A stretch of DNA of 64,000 nt, taken from contig JAYZFC010000004.1 in assembly GCA_036337035.1 (NCBI GenBank), positions 3,089 to 67,088 of the forward strand, given 5' to 3'. The notes under the pieces are model-generated. The model was not told the origin of the DNA. It saw nothing but the letters and a program-made list of their open reading frames with translations, and ran no database searches. The translations under genes and the position numbers were made by a program. Shown here one piece after another: positions 26,893-36,056 of the stretch (positions are counted from its first letter, which is position 1; each line of letters begins with the position of its first letter). The stretch is from TMED78 sp036337035. GTDB taxonomy: Bacteria > Pseudomonadota > Gammaproteobacteria > Steroidobacterales > Rariloculaceae.

Positions 26893-29452
26893 AATAATTA
26901 CGGTCAAATCTAGCTAAAGGTAAATAATAATCATCAATGGCATTAATCTCATCAATATTAATTCTTGTATCTCCATTAACAAATTCACTAACAAGCACAT
27001 TAATGCTTTTCTCCCACGAAGATATTCTTGAATCCCATTGATCTCTAGTTAATACTTTTTTTATGGTAGGTAAATCAACACCTTCTTTTGATAATCCTTT
27101 ATATTGAATATCATTAGGTTTTAAGTTTATATTTATCAATGCATCTACTCGTTCTCTATAAATAAGTGCATATAATGGTAGTTGTAAATTTTGAGGTCTA
27201 TCTTTGAACCAGGAATTAATATTGAACGATGAGCCAGTTTTATAATCAATAATAATATGTTTATTATCATCTAGCTTATCTATCCTATCTGATCGACATT
27301 TTATAGCCACACCAGATATTATTAAACTATTATTTTCTTCTATAGAGTGAATACTAAAATTGCTCCTATTAGCATCTTCTAACAATAAAGAATCTACTAT
27401 AGACTTAATTCTATCGTATTCTAAGTCATATAAAATTTTAAGATTTGTTGATGCCTTGCCGAAAAACTCATCAAGAGCTTTGATAATACATTCCCTAATA
27501 TAATTATCGCTAGGTTTAAAACTGCTAAATCTATTTACACCGCTATAAATAAGCTCCAACGTTCTATGTGTTATAATACCTCTATCTGAAGAGCGCATAC
27601 CCTTCGATAATGGTTTAACACGCTTACATGATAGCTGCCCTGTAAGGAATGCTAGCAATGGAAATCTTGATTGATAATTAATAATGTTAATAGCGTTCTT
27701 GATTCTTCTTTTCTTATACCTAGGTGGATTATCAATAACCTCCTCAGTAATTTTAGATTTTCGCTTATAATGATCAATGATATTAGGATATTTCTTAATT
27801 TCCAATAAAGAATATTTTTCTATTAAAGGGCTAGAACTATAAATACTATCCAAATCAGCTCTTGAATAACTATAAATGACTTCATTAGCTGAATTTTCAA
27901 TTCTCTTCATAAGAGATTTAGAATAACTTAGAGCCATATTAGGAGAGGAGTTAGGAAAATTTAAATCCATTTGTAACTCAATTGGGATCATTGGATTTAA
28001 TGATGTTAGTTTAGGCCAAGATGAGCTATTCATACTAGAAACCCAGATAGAATCATAGCCAGCAGAAATATCTTCTATATTTTCAGATATATATATTGAT
28101 CTGCTAGAGATATTTTCTACATGTAATTTGCTATTTAATATTGATTCAAATATTGATAATGCTCGATGATAATTAATTTTTCCAAGAATTGGTGTTAGAT
28201 TAGAAAAATCCTTAATAGCTTCATTCCATAAAAAAATTATTTGGCTATCTAAATTAAAATTATTTAAGCTCCATCCCATTTTATCTAGAAGAAAAATAAA
28301 ATTACTAGACCAATTATTGGGTAATTGGCTAGTTGGTAGACTTAAGAAATATTCGACTGGAATAGATAAATAATTACAGAAATCCTTATTAATGATATAT
28401 ATATATTCTTTAAGGCCGTTATGCACATAGCTATCTAAAAAACTAATCTGACTCATGAGTTTATTTCTTAAATCAACCTCTAATAGAGACCTGTTATTTA
28501 TATCCATAAAACTACAATCAATATAAGGGCTTCTTAGCCATCTAGAGAAAATTGAAAAGTCTGAACTAGTATCAAATATTTCTAAGGTCTTGATTGCTGA
28601 ACTAATTATTTGATTTTTGATTAATGAGTCACTTTTAAGACCAACAAAGTTAGATTCATCTAGTGTATCGTTTAGTTCAATATTCAGATTAATAGAATCA
28701 TTAATCATCTGTTTTAGGCGAAAATTATTCTTATAATCTGGAATAATAATTGCAACAGATCCTGTTTTAGAATGAATTAGTTTTTGGCATGCCCATGAAA
28801 TACAACAACTTATTTCATCAGATAGTTCATTAAATATTGATTTGCTAACCAATGAATTACTTTTAGGATTAATAAAATGATAGCCTGATCCAGAAGCTTG
28901 TATAAAATTAGAATACAATCTATTAATTATATTCTCTGGAAATCTATTAAAAAATATTAAATTACAATCAACATCATTGCTTAAAGAATTTTTTTCTATG
29001 AGATCAATATAAATATCGTCATAAGTAGCCCAATTATTATCTTTTAAAAAATTATCAAAATGCTCTAACCATCTTACAAAACTACTAACATTATAATTTC
29101 TAGATTTTTTAAGCTTTGAAGCATCTAAATTAAAAGCTTTAATAGCTTGTCTAGCTGAAGAAGCAAGAGTGCTAGCATGAGATATATTGACTAAATTTGA
29201 TACATCTGACTTAATAATTTCCTGCCATAAAGCTTCTTCTTGAAAGGTGGTAATTAACGATCTATCTATATCATTATTTTGAATTAATGATTCAAGCCAT
29301 CTCTTGTGAGAATTAACTTGATAATTATCACTATTAAGGCCTTTCAGATTTAAGTAGTCTTTTAATAAATAATCTAGCTGCGATGCTTCAGCAAATGAAT
29401 CTACTACTATATTCTGATTTTTTGATTCTTTTTCAATCAGGTCTTTTAGCAT
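26885..29452 (-). CDS. AddB-like PD-(D/E)XK nuclease, probable DNA repair protein
   Basis: 855 residues. The C-terminal quarter carries a RecB-type nuclease: the HRTLELIYSG His region, CRSDRIDKLDD with the first Asp, and IIIDYKTGS with the Asp-x-Lys catalytic core, then LQLPLYALIY. The N-terminal part is a degenerate helicase-like fold without a convincing Walker A. The four-Cys iron-sulfur arrangement of Bacillus AddB is not apparent. It matches a family found in beta/gammaproteobacteria next to a UvrD-type helicase. It starts six bases after alaA. With the helicase gene it probably acts as the cell's end-resection enzyme. Confidence 0.83.
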   Translation of the reverse strand: MLKDLIEKESKNQNIVVDSFAEASQLDYLLKDYLNLKGLNSDNYQVNSHKRWLESLIQNNDIDRSLITTFQEEALWQEIIKSDVSNLVNISHASTLASSARQAIKAFNLDASKLKKSRNYNVSSFVRWLEHFDNFLKDNNWATYDDIYIDLIEKNSLSNDVDCNLIFFNRFPENIINRLYSNFIQASGSGYHFINPKSNSLVSKSIFNELSDEISCCISWACQKLIHSKTGSVAIIIPDYKNNFRLKQMINDSINLNIELNDTLDESNFVGLKSDSLIKNQIISSAIKTLEIFDTSSDFSIFSRWLRSPYIDCSFMDINNRSLLEVDLRNKLMSQISFLDSYVHNGLKEYIYIINKDFCNYLSIPVEYFLSLPTSQLPNNWSSNFIFLLDKMGWSLNNFNLDSQIIFLWNEAIKDFSNLTPILGKINYHRALSIFESILNSKLHVENISSRSIYISENIEDISAGYDSIWVSSMNSSSWPKLTSLNPMIPIELQMDLNFPNSSPNMALSYSKSLMKRIENSANEVIYSYSRADLDSIYSSSPLIEKYSLLEIKKYPNIIDHYKRKSKITEEVIDNPPRYKKRRIKNAINIINYQSRFPLLAFLTGQLSCKRVKPLSKGMRSSDRGIITHRTLELIYSGVNRFSSFKPSDNYIRECIIKALDEFFGKASTNLKILYDLEYDRIKSIVDSLLLEDANRSNFSIHSIEENNSLIISGVAIKCRSDRIDKLDDNKHIIIDYKTGSSFNINSWFKDRPQNLQLPLYALIYRERVDALININLKPNDIQYKGLSKEGVDLPTIKKVLTRDQWDSRISSWEKSINVLVSEFVNGDTRINIDEINAIDDYYLPLARFDRNYYE

Positions 29453-29458
29453 TAATAA

Positions 29459-30673
29459 TTACTTAGACTTAAGCATTTTTTCTAAAAGTCTATTAATTCT
29501 TTTAAAAACTTTTTCAATAATAGCCTCCTCTGGAAGAAGTGTTATTCTAAAATGATCGCTATAAGGAACATTAAAACTTGATCCTGGTGCAATCAAAACA
29601 TGTTCTTCTTCGAGCAGCTTTAGTGCAAATTCTTGATCGTCAAAATTTGGAAAAATACTTTTGTCTATAGAAATATAAGCGTACATAGCCCCTGCAGGTT
29701 CTATATAGTCAAGGTAAGGGCTTTTATTTACTAAATTAGTAACTGCATTTCTTGTTTGATAAAGCCTTCCACCAGGAGCACATATTTCTTTTATACTTTG
29801 AGAGCCACCAAGAGCCGTCTGAACAGCCCATTGACCAGGAACATTACTACAAAGTCTTAAAGCTGCTAGTAAATCCATTGAATTCAGTAGATCTGTCAAA
29901 CTATCATCAGGTCCGCTAAATGAAGTCCATCCAACTCGGTATCCACAGGCTCTATAAACTTTTGACAATCCGCTAAATGTAGCACAAGAGATATCAGGAC
30001 AAAGTGGTGCAATTGGTATAAAAGACTCTCCTGGGTATGTCATCTGATCATAAATCTCATCGCTTAGAATAACTAACCCGTTCTGTCTTGCAATGTCTGA
30101 TATCGCTCTTAGGGTTTTCATATCATATACTGCGCCTGTTGGATTGTTTGGGTTAATTAATACAATAGCTCTGGTTTTATTGCTTACCAAGGAGGACATG
30201 GCATCTAAGTCAGGATAATAGTTCAAGCTTTTTGGACATGGGTAATATACTGGAACTCCGCCATTTAAGAATGTAGCTGCAGACCATAAAGGATAATCAG
30301 GACTTGGGACCAAGACCTCATCACCAGGATTTAACAGCGCTCGCAAGGTCAAGTCAATCAATTCACTTACACCATTTCCTATAAACACACGATCAGCATT
30401 AACGGTATCTAGACCTCTTTCTTGCTGCTGCATCACTACAGCTTCTCTAGCAGGAAATACACCTTTCTGATCACAATAGGCTTCGCTACTTTCCAAATTT
30501 TCAATCATCGCTGAGCGCATAGTTTCTGGAGTTCTAAAACCATATAAACCAGGATTACCAATATTCAAAGAAATAACTTCATAACCTTTGAGTTCAATTT
30601 CATGAGCTTTCTTGGCTAGAGGCCCTCTTATTTCATATTTCACATTTCTAAGTAAATTGCTTGATTTAATCAA
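29459..30673 (-). CDS. alaA: Class I aminotransferase, AlaA-like glutamate--pyruvate transaminase
   Basis: 404 residues. It is a PLP-dependent class I transaminase close in length and N-terminal sequence to E. coli AlaA/YfbQ: VKYEIRGPLAKKAHEIE and ISLNIGNPGLYGF. NPNNPTGAVYD, LSDEIYDQMTY and SGLSKVYRACGYRVGW include the PLP-binding Lys. The enzyme makes alanine from pyruvate and glutamate. It precedes the AddB-like gene by six bases; a functional link is not evident. Confidence 0.88.
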   Translation of the reverse strand: MIKSSNLLRNVKYEIRGPLAKKAHEIELKGYEVISLNIGNPGLYGFRTPETMRSAMIENLESSEAYCDQKGVFPAREAVVMQQQERGLDTVNADRVFIGNGVSELIDLTLRALLNPGDEVLVPSPDYPLWSAATFLNGGVPVYYPCPKSLNYYPDLDAMSSLVSNKTRAIVLINPNNPTGAVYDMKTLRAISDIARQNGLVILSDEIYDQMTYPGESFIPIAPLCPDISCATFSGLSKVYRACGYRVGWTSFSGPDDSLTDLLNSMDLLAALRLCSNVPGQWAVQTALGGSQSIKEICAPGGRLYQTRNAVTNLVNKSPYLDYIEPAGAMYAYISIDKSIFPNFDDQEFALKLLEEEHVLIAPGSSFNVPYSDHFRITLLPEEAIIEKVFKRINRLLEKMLKSK

Positions 30674-30794
30674 AGGATCGCTCTCTTTTTATTTTTATTA
30701 AATTATTATTCTTTATATTTATGAGTAGATAATCTATCATGAAAGAAAGAGTAATTTAATTCTTATTTTTAGGTTTGTTATTTATGGAGTTAAA

Positions 30795-31184
30795 ATGTCA
30801 TTAAAATCTATAATACTATTTTCTGCAATTCTTATCACTCTAAACATTAATATTGCCTCATCCCACCACGGGTTTGCTGCTTACACGCAAAATTCAATAA
30901 CTCTTAAAGGCACTGTGTCTAACTTTAGATTTGTTAACCCTCATGTCCAAATCTACTTTGATGTTTTGAATGAGGATAACCAAGTAGAGAAATGGCAGGG
31001 TGAACTAACTGCTCCTAACAGGCTTTCAAGAGGGGGAATGACAAAAAATACCTTTCAAGTTGGAGATGTGATTATTCTTACTGGTCGGATTCCGAATAAT
31101 GGGGCTCTATCATTAAAAATTAGTACTATCACAAGAGAAACTGGTGAAGTAATTCCTACTGATTATATTCTAGAGGATCTCTAA
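30795..31184 (+). CDS. DUF6152-family exported protein
   Basis: 129 residues with a signal peptide (LKSIILFSAILITLNINIASS) and a mature start HHGFAAYTQNSITLKGTV followed by NPHVQIYFDV. This His-His opening and small beta-barrel pattern are those of DUF6152, periplasmic proteins of unknown function common in Proteobacteria; the HH pair suggests metal binding. The reading frame ends inside the stop codon of the convergent TPR gene (they share CTAA). Confidence 0.82.
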   Translation: MSLKSIILFSAILITLNINIASSHHGFAAYTQNSITLKGTVSNFRFVNPHVQIYFDVLNEDNQVEKWQGELTAPNRLSRGGMTKNTFQVGDVIILTGRIPNNGALSLKISTITRETGEVIPTDYILEDL

Positions 31185-32632
31185 AGATCTGCCATAGCGG
31201 CTGATAGCTGCTGTTCTCTATCTTCCTCTGCATTTACATACTGAATCCAACTTTGTGCATTTGCCCTACTTCTAGTATCTTCGCTTGCTCTGGTAAAAGC
31301 AGTTCTAGCAGCAGCAAAGTCACTTATTTCAAATAAGCATGCTCCTAAAATCATATTTCCCTGATCAACCCTCCTAAGATCACCCTTTCGTAACCCTGTT
31401 CTGGCAGAATCAATACAATCATCCCATCGCAATAAGTTCTGATAAGCTTGGGCAAGTCTAATATCTAATTCGCCATTTTCAGCAAGACTCGCTGCTCTAC
31501 TTAATGCTGGAATCGCCTTCTCATTCTCTTGAGCAAGCTGCCAAGCTTGAGCTAACACTCTCCAATTAGCCTCTGTTGACTCTACAATTCCAGAATTTAA
31601 ACCGTCCTCCATTATATAAGCTGACTGAATAGGGATATCCGCGCCTAATAGCAATTGAGAAAGAGTTACTAACTCTGTGCCTCTTTCTAACCAACCTGCT
31701 TCATGGGCTGTCTGATAAAGCGAAAGCTGAGCAGTTTCATTTCCTTGTTGGCCGTAAATACCTGATAGTTGGGTAAAATAGTCACGTTTCGGCCAAAGCT
31801 CAATCATTGTTCTAAGGACCTCAATAACACTATCAAAATCTTCCAATTCATAATAAAAAACATTTAATAACCGATACCAATTCTCATTTAGCTCATCCGG
31901 CCACATACTTTCAGGTGATTCTATCTCTTCAAGGATAGTTAAAATTGCCCTCTCGCCAGTCTCTTGATTGACTATTTCACCGCCATCTTCATTGAGTCTT
32001 CTTCTTCTCTCATTTTCAATTCTAATATTCTCATTTTCTCTTATAAATTTTTCTTCTGTTTGTCTCTTTGCAATTTCTATAGCAGTATCTACCGGCTCAA
32101 TACCATTTCTCCATTCTTCCATTTGGTAAAAAAGTTGTGCTTTTAGGACATAAGCATCGGGGCCAGGTGATTCCTCAAGAGCAAACCATGAATCTAACAT
32201 CTGCATCGATTCATCATATCGCTCTTGTTGAAACAATAGTTGGCACACAGTATATCTAGTAGTTGTTTCCATTCCTAAAGGTAAATCTGGCTGCGCCAAA
32301 ACCATATTATAAGCACGCAATACTTCAGTAAAATTATCTTCTGCAAAATAAATAAAGGCATAGAAATTCCACATTTGAGCAACCTCATAGCTATTTAGGT
32401 CATCTCTTTCTTGAACTTCTGCCATTACTTCCATCGCAGAATCAACATCATCCATCTCCATTAAAGCCTGTGCTTCCGAAAGCATCTCATACACCCTTTG
32501 CCTCATAGCAGGAGTTCTCCGAGTTCTTTGTTCTCCAGCACCCATTCCCATGCCTTCCTGAGCGACAACTGACTGAGGAATAAATAGAATCGGTAAAATT
32601 GAAAAAATAAAAACTTTAAAGAATAAACGCAT
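31181..32632 (-). CDS. TPR-repeat periplasmic protein of the TonB2 operon
   Basis: 483 residues with a signal peptide (FFKVFIFSILPILFIPQSVVA-QE). The rest is helical with many tetratricopeptide-like units (YEVAQMWNFYAFIYFAEDNF, DAYVLKAQLFYQMEEWRNG, WRVLAQAWQLAQENEKA and others). It closes the TonB2-type operon, as a TPR protein does in Shewanella and related genera. It probably assists the energising complex or its receptors; the precise role is unknown. Confidence 0.8.
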   Translation of the reverse strand: MRLFFKVFIFSILPILFIPQSVVAQEGMGMGAGEQRTRRTPAMRQRVYEMLSEAQALMEMDDVDSAMEVMAEVQERDDLNSYEVAQMWNFYAFIYFAEDNFTEVLRAYNMVLAQPDLPLGMETTTRYTVCQLLFQQERYDESMQMLDSWFALEESPGPDAYVLKAQLFYQMEEWRNGIEPVDTAIEIAKRQTEEKFIRENENIRIENERRRRLNEDGGEIVNQETGERAILTILEEIESPESMWPDELNENWYRLLNVFYYELEDFDSVIEVLRTMIELWPKRDYFTQLSGIYGQQGNETAQLSLYQTAHEAGWLERGTELVTLSQLLLGADIPIQSAYIMEDGLNSGIVESTEANWRVLAQAWQLAQENEKAIPALSRAASLAENGELDIRLAQAYQNLLRWDDCIDSARTGLRKGDLRRVDQGNMILGACLFEISDFAAARTAFTRASEDTRSRANAQSWIQYVNAEEDREQQLSAAMADL

Positions 32633-32649
32633 CCTAGCTCCTAATACAA

Positions 32650-33243
32650 TTAATCTGAAATTTCAAAGGTAATTTTATTCCTAACACCAGGCACTTCAAC
32701 TGGCTCTCCATCAATTACCCTTGGTTTATATTTAAACTTTAAGGCAGCATTTATAGCCGCTCGCTCAAACAAACTACTTGTAGACTCTACTGCAAAAGCA
32801 TCCCTTGTTGTTCCACTTCTTGTTACAGTAAATTCAACAATAACATAACCCTCAAGGCCTCTTGATAAGGCTCTAGATGGATAAACAGGAGCAACTTTAA
32901 CGATTGGTAAATACTCACCATCACTAATACCAAATCCAACCCCTCCCATATTCATATTCGCATTCATATTTGGTGCACTCATTGAAACAGCCATTGAGTT
33001 ATCGAAGTTATCAGCTGTAGGTGCAGGAATTTCTGGAGGAATTTCAGGCTCGGGTGGTTTTTCAGGCTTATTCTCTTTTGTCTCTATCGTCTCACTTCTT
33101 TCAACCCTTACAAAATCAGTAATTCTAAATGTAGAGGCCTCTGTCAATGCACCCCTACCAGTAGCAATCAAAAGTTGCATTATAAAAAGCAAACCAAAAG
33201 TAATCACTGTCCCTAATAAAACTGAAAAACCATACCTTTTCAT
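32650..33243 (-). CDS. tonB: TonB2-type energy transducer
   Basis: 197 residues. One N-terminal membrane helix (YGFSVLLGTVITFGLLFIMQ) precedes a short Pro-rich stretch (ENKPEKPPEPEIPPEIPAP) and a complete TonB C-terminal domain (VAPVYPSRALSRGLEGYVIV, ALKFKYKPRVIDGEP). The protein is shorter than E. coli TonB, as in the TonB2 group. It passes proton-motive force from ExbB/ExbD to outer-membrane receptors. It follows the second exbD by 26 bases. Confidence 0.94.
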   Translation of the reverse strand: MKRYGFSVLLGTVITFGLLFIMQLLIATGRGALTEASTFRITDFVRVERSETIETKENKPEKPPEPEIPPEIPAPTADNFDNSMAVSMSAPNMNANMNMGGVGFGISDGEYLPIVKVAPVYPSRALSRGLEGYVIVEFTVTRSGTTRDAFAVESTSSLFERAAINAALKFKYKPRVIDGEPVEVPGVRNKITFEISD

Positions 33244-33269
33244 TATATTAACTCCTTATAAAGACTAAC

Positions 33270-33680
33270 CTAGGGTGCAGCTGCAGCTATAGTAACTTCA
33301 TTAACTCCAGCAGCCTTAGCTGCATCCATAACATTAATAACAAATTCATTTGCAGCTTCTCTATCTGCCTGAATAACTACTCCACCTTCAGGGTTTTCTG
33401 CATGAAGTCTCTCAATTGCACCTCTTATACCCTCAGTCCCAACACTTCTATTATCAACCCAAATCTCATTAGCAGCCGTCACTGCTATAAATATACTACC
33501 TTTTTCTGGAACAAAAGCAGTCACAGCCTCAGGCCTAGAAATTTCAACACCAGGCTCTTTAACAAAAACAGCAGTAACAATAAAAAATATAAGCATTATA
33601 AAAACAACATCCAACATTGGTGTTAGGTTGATTTCAGCCTCTTCATCTTGCTCTAATTGTTCAATAACTGACTCTCTCAT
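33270..33680 (-). CDS. exbD: ExbD biopolymer transport protein, copy 2 (proximal to tonB)
   Basis: 136 residues. A short cytoplasmic start rich in Glu leads to the single membrane helix PMLDVVFIMLIFFIVTA with the essential proton-carrying Asp, then a periplasmic domain with IFIAVTAANEIWVDN. It lies five bases after the other exbD. The two proteins are identical over 22 residues spanning the helix and only roughly 35-40 percent alike beyond it, and those 22 codons are also identical at DNA level. Confidence 0.93.
   Translation of the reverse strand: MRESVIEQLEQDEEAEINLTPMLDVVFIMLIFFIVTAVFVKEPGVEISRPEAVTAFVPEKGSIFIAVTAANEIWVDNRSVGTEGIRGAIERLHAENPEGGVVIQADREAANEFVINVMDAAKAAGVNEVTIAAAAP
33571..33636. 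repeat. 66-bp direct repeat, copy A (inside exbD copy 2)
   Basis: These 66 bases are identical to 33987-34052 in the neighbouring exbD. They encode 22 residues from the Glu-Ile-Asn before the membrane helix to its end. The match stops sharply on both sides, where the two genes diverge strongly. Confidence 0.95.
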
Positions 33681-33685
33681 ACTTG

Positions 33686-34096
33686 CTAATCTCCTGCTGC
33701 AATTGAAATATCATATATATCGGCTTGTCTTGCTGCATCCATAACAGAAACTAATAAATCTGCACTTGATGCTTTCGCAGCTTGAACAACAACCGGTCTT
33801 TCAGGGTCTTCTGCATGCAACCTCTCAACATTTGCTCTTACTGCTCTTACATCGACTATCCTATTATCAATCCATATATCATCGGTAGAGTCAATTACAA
33901 CGAGTATTGCACCCTCTTCTTGAACAACTTGAGCCTGGTCTTGGTCAGGCCTATTAACATCGAGTCCTGACTCTCTAATAAAGGAGGCAGTAACAATAAA
34001 AAATATAAGCATTATAAAAACAACATCCAACATTGGTGTTAGGTTGATTTCATTCTCATCCTCTTCATTTTTTATATTCGCAATATGTTTTCTCAT
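33686..34096 (-). CDS. exbD: ExbD biopolymer transport protein, copy 1 (proximal to exbB)
   Basis: 136 residues, same layout as its neighbour: NEINLTPMLD with the essential Asp in the helix, then a periplasmic domain containing GAILVVIDSTDDIWIDN. It begins one base after the exbB stop. Two ExbD forms could make a mixed ExbD dimer inside the ExbB pentamer or serve alternative complexes; the sequence does not decide. Confidence 0.93.
   Translation of the reverse strand: MRKHIANIKNEEDENEINLTPMLDVVFIMLIFFIVTASFIRESGLDVNRPDQDQAQVVQEEGAILVVIDSTDDIWIDNRIVDVRAVRANVERLHAEDPERPVVVQAAKASSADLLVSVMDAARQADIYDISIAAGD
33987..34052. repeat. 66-bp direct repeat, copy B (inside exbD copy 1)
   Basis: Partner of the repeat at 33571-33636, offset by 416 bases and in the same orientation and reading frame. 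Confidence 0.95.
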
Positions 34097-34097
34097 T

Positions 34098-34619
34098 CTA
34101 GTTCCTCATCAGACTATCTTCTAACGAAGCTGAATATCGCTTTGATGCTCTTGTTAGAATTGTAACAAAGAAAACTCCAGATAAGGCTCCTACCATACCT
34201 GCCATTGTTGGAATAGTTGCCCTAGAGACACCAGCTGCCATAGCACGAGCGTTGCTTGTACCTGACATTGCCATAACTTCAAAAACCTGGATCATACCAG
34301 TCACTGTTCCCATTAGTCCTAGAAGTGGGCAAAGGGCCACTAAAGTCTGAATCATAGGCAAACTATTTTCTGCTGCAATCTTAGCCTTTGATATTAAGGA
34401 TTCTCTTATCTGAATAGCATTCCAAGAGGTCTTATCGCTTCTTCTATTCCACTCATCAATTGAATTGTTAATGAGCTCGACCATCCCAGTTCTATAGTAA
34501 ATTAATCTCTCTAGAATAAGCACCCACAGAAAAAAAATATTAAGACCTATCACTCGAAGAACGGGACCACCTAATTCTAAGAAATCTCTAATTGCTTCCC
34601 AGGCATCAATTATAAACAT
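34098..34619 (-). CDS. exbB: ExbB2-type proton channel subunit
   Basis: 173 residues with three membrane segments: FLELGGPVLRVIGLNIFFLW near the N-terminus, then MIQTLVALCPLLGLMGTVTG and ATIPTMAGMVGALSGVFFV. The LLGLMGTVTGMIQVF block is the MotA/TolQ/ExbB signature. The short form is characteristic of TonB2 systems. It forms the pentameric channel that powers TonB with ExbD. Confidence 0.93.
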   Translation of the reverse strand: MFIIDAWEAIRDFLELGGPVLRVIGLNIFFLWVLILERLIYYRTGMVELINNSIDEWNRRSDKTSWNAIQIRESLISKAKIAAENSLPMIQTLVALCPLLGLMGTVTGMIQVFEVMAMSGTSNARAMAAGVSRATIPTMAGMVGALSGVFFVTILTRASKRYSASLEDSLMRN

Positions 34620-34637
34620 ACAATAATCTCCAAATAA

Positions 34638-34672
34638 TTTATGGGGTTGGATTAAGCAATCAACCCCATAAA
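34638..34672 (-). promoter_or_regulatory. Strong intercistronic hairpin between ttpC and exbB
   Basis: Bases 34638-34653 and 34658-34672 pair over 15 base pairs with a single bulged G and a four-base loop (AAGC on the plus strand); the core is GGGGTT/AACCCC. On the minus strand no run of U follows, so it is not a standard terminator. It lies just after the ttpC stop and ahead of the exbB ribosome-binding site, so it may protect or process the message and set relative amounts. Confidence 0.6.
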
Positions 34673-34682
34673 ATTATACAAC

Positions 34683-36056
34683 TTAGGATTTCTCCGACTG
34701 TTCTGCTACCAGTCCTGCACTTTGTTCTTGAAGTACTTGAGTTATGCTCTTGCTTCTACCGCTAACTACAGTATGAAGAAGCACTGTTGGTATTGCTACT
34801 GTCAAACCTAAAACTGTTGTAACAAGAGCTTGAGAAATACCGCCAGCCATAGTCTTAGGATCACCTGTACCAAATAATGTAATAGCTTGGAAAGTATTTA
34901 TCATACCAGTGACCGTACCTAAAAGACCCATTAAAGGTGCCACAACTGAGATAACTTTAATAAACAATATGCCTCTTTGAAGCGCTGGGGTCTCTTTTAA
35001 TATAGCCTCACCCAACTTAAGCTCTAGAGTTTCGGTATCAGCATTCTTATTATTATCATAAACCATTAAGACTCTACCTAATGCATTATCATCAGTAGGT
35101 GTGCTTTGTTTTAATTGTGCACTGACCCTTCTACCAGCCATTGTCAATGAGTATAGTCTTTCAAGAGAAAGCAAGACACCTAACAGACCCAAAGTAATAA
35201 TAACATACCCAACAATACCACCTTGTCCTATTCTTTCAGCTAAATTGGGAGTTTCTACTAATGCTGAAAGAATAATGCCACTAGTTGGATCTAAGCCAAA
35301 ACTAACAACTCCACTTCCTGAGCTAGCTCTAACTATATCACTAGTACTTCCAGTAAACCTTCCTTGCTCTGGTTGTCTTTGTAGCTCAGACAAAGTATTT
35401 GTATCAGGATTATGAGATAAATATCTTCCGTCAGCAACTACATTAAAAGTTCCAACTCTAACAATATTTTCAAAAGATTCTTCTCCATTTTGAGTAATCA
35501 CCCTGAAATCTGGAATTAGCTTAATTTTACCTTGCTCAGTTGCTTCACGCTGAAGCTCAAACCATAAGCGTTCAATTTCCTCAATTGTAGCTAATTGACT
35601 ACTTGAACCCATCTTAGCAGCAAGGTCACTTAAAAACTCAGACCGTCCAGGATACTCAACATTAGTTAGAGAGTTATCAAATTGAGATCTAGCATCTCCA
35701 GCTACTTGCTGCAATACACCAAAAAGCTCTCTCAAAGAGCCTAGTCTCGTATCAAGCTGCTCCTGAACATCAGCAATTAGTAGCTCATTTTCCTCAAAAG
35801 TAGTCTCTAGAATACCACTTCTTCTTTCTTCAGAAGCTTTCTGTTCCAACCCATCTTGAAGCATTGATTCCTGAACTGACTGATCAGAACGAAAGCGAGC
35901 TAATCTTTCATTTTCAGTAGCATTATCAGATGCCCTCCCCTGTTCAACTAATTGAAGTAAATCATTCAGTGACAATGACTCATCAGACGATTGGGAAAAA
36001 GCAAAACCATTTATTAATAGCGATGCAAAAACTAATAAAAATTTTAAATTATTCAT
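34683..36056 (-). CDS. TtpC-like MotA/TolQ/ExbB proton channel family protein
   Basis: 457 residues. A signal-like N-terminus (FLLVFASLLINGFAFS) leads to a long helical, charged periplasmic region (residues 25-250). A C-terminal ExbB-like module follows: IVGYVIITLGLLGVLLSLER, then VVAPLMGLLGTVTGMINTFQ and ALVTTVLGLTVAIPTVLLH. This is the layout of TtpC, an essential extra component of the Vibrio TonB2 system. One base is shared with the upstream DUF3450 gene. Confidence 0.9.
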   Translation of the reverse strand: MNNLKFLLVFASLLINGFAFSQSSDESLSLNDLLQLVEQGRASDNATENERLARFRSDQSVQESMLQDGLEQKASEERRSGILETTFEENELLIADVQEQLDTRLGSLRELFGVLQQVAGDARSQFDNSLTNVEYPGRSEFLSDLAAKMGSSSQLATIEEIERLWFELQREATEQGKIKLIPDFRVITQNGEESFENIVRVGTFNVVADGRYLSHNPDTNTLSELQRQPEQGRFTGSTSDIVRASSGSGVVSFGLDPTSGIILSALVETPNLAERIGQGGIVGYVIITLGLLGVLLSLERLYSLTMAGRRVSAQLKQSTPTDDNALGRVLMVYDNNKNADTETLELKLGEAILKETPALQRGILFIKVISVVAPLMGLLGTVTGMINTFQAITLFGTGDPKTMAGGISQALVTTVLGLTVAIPTVLLHTVVSGRSKSITQVLQEQSAGLVAEQSEKS

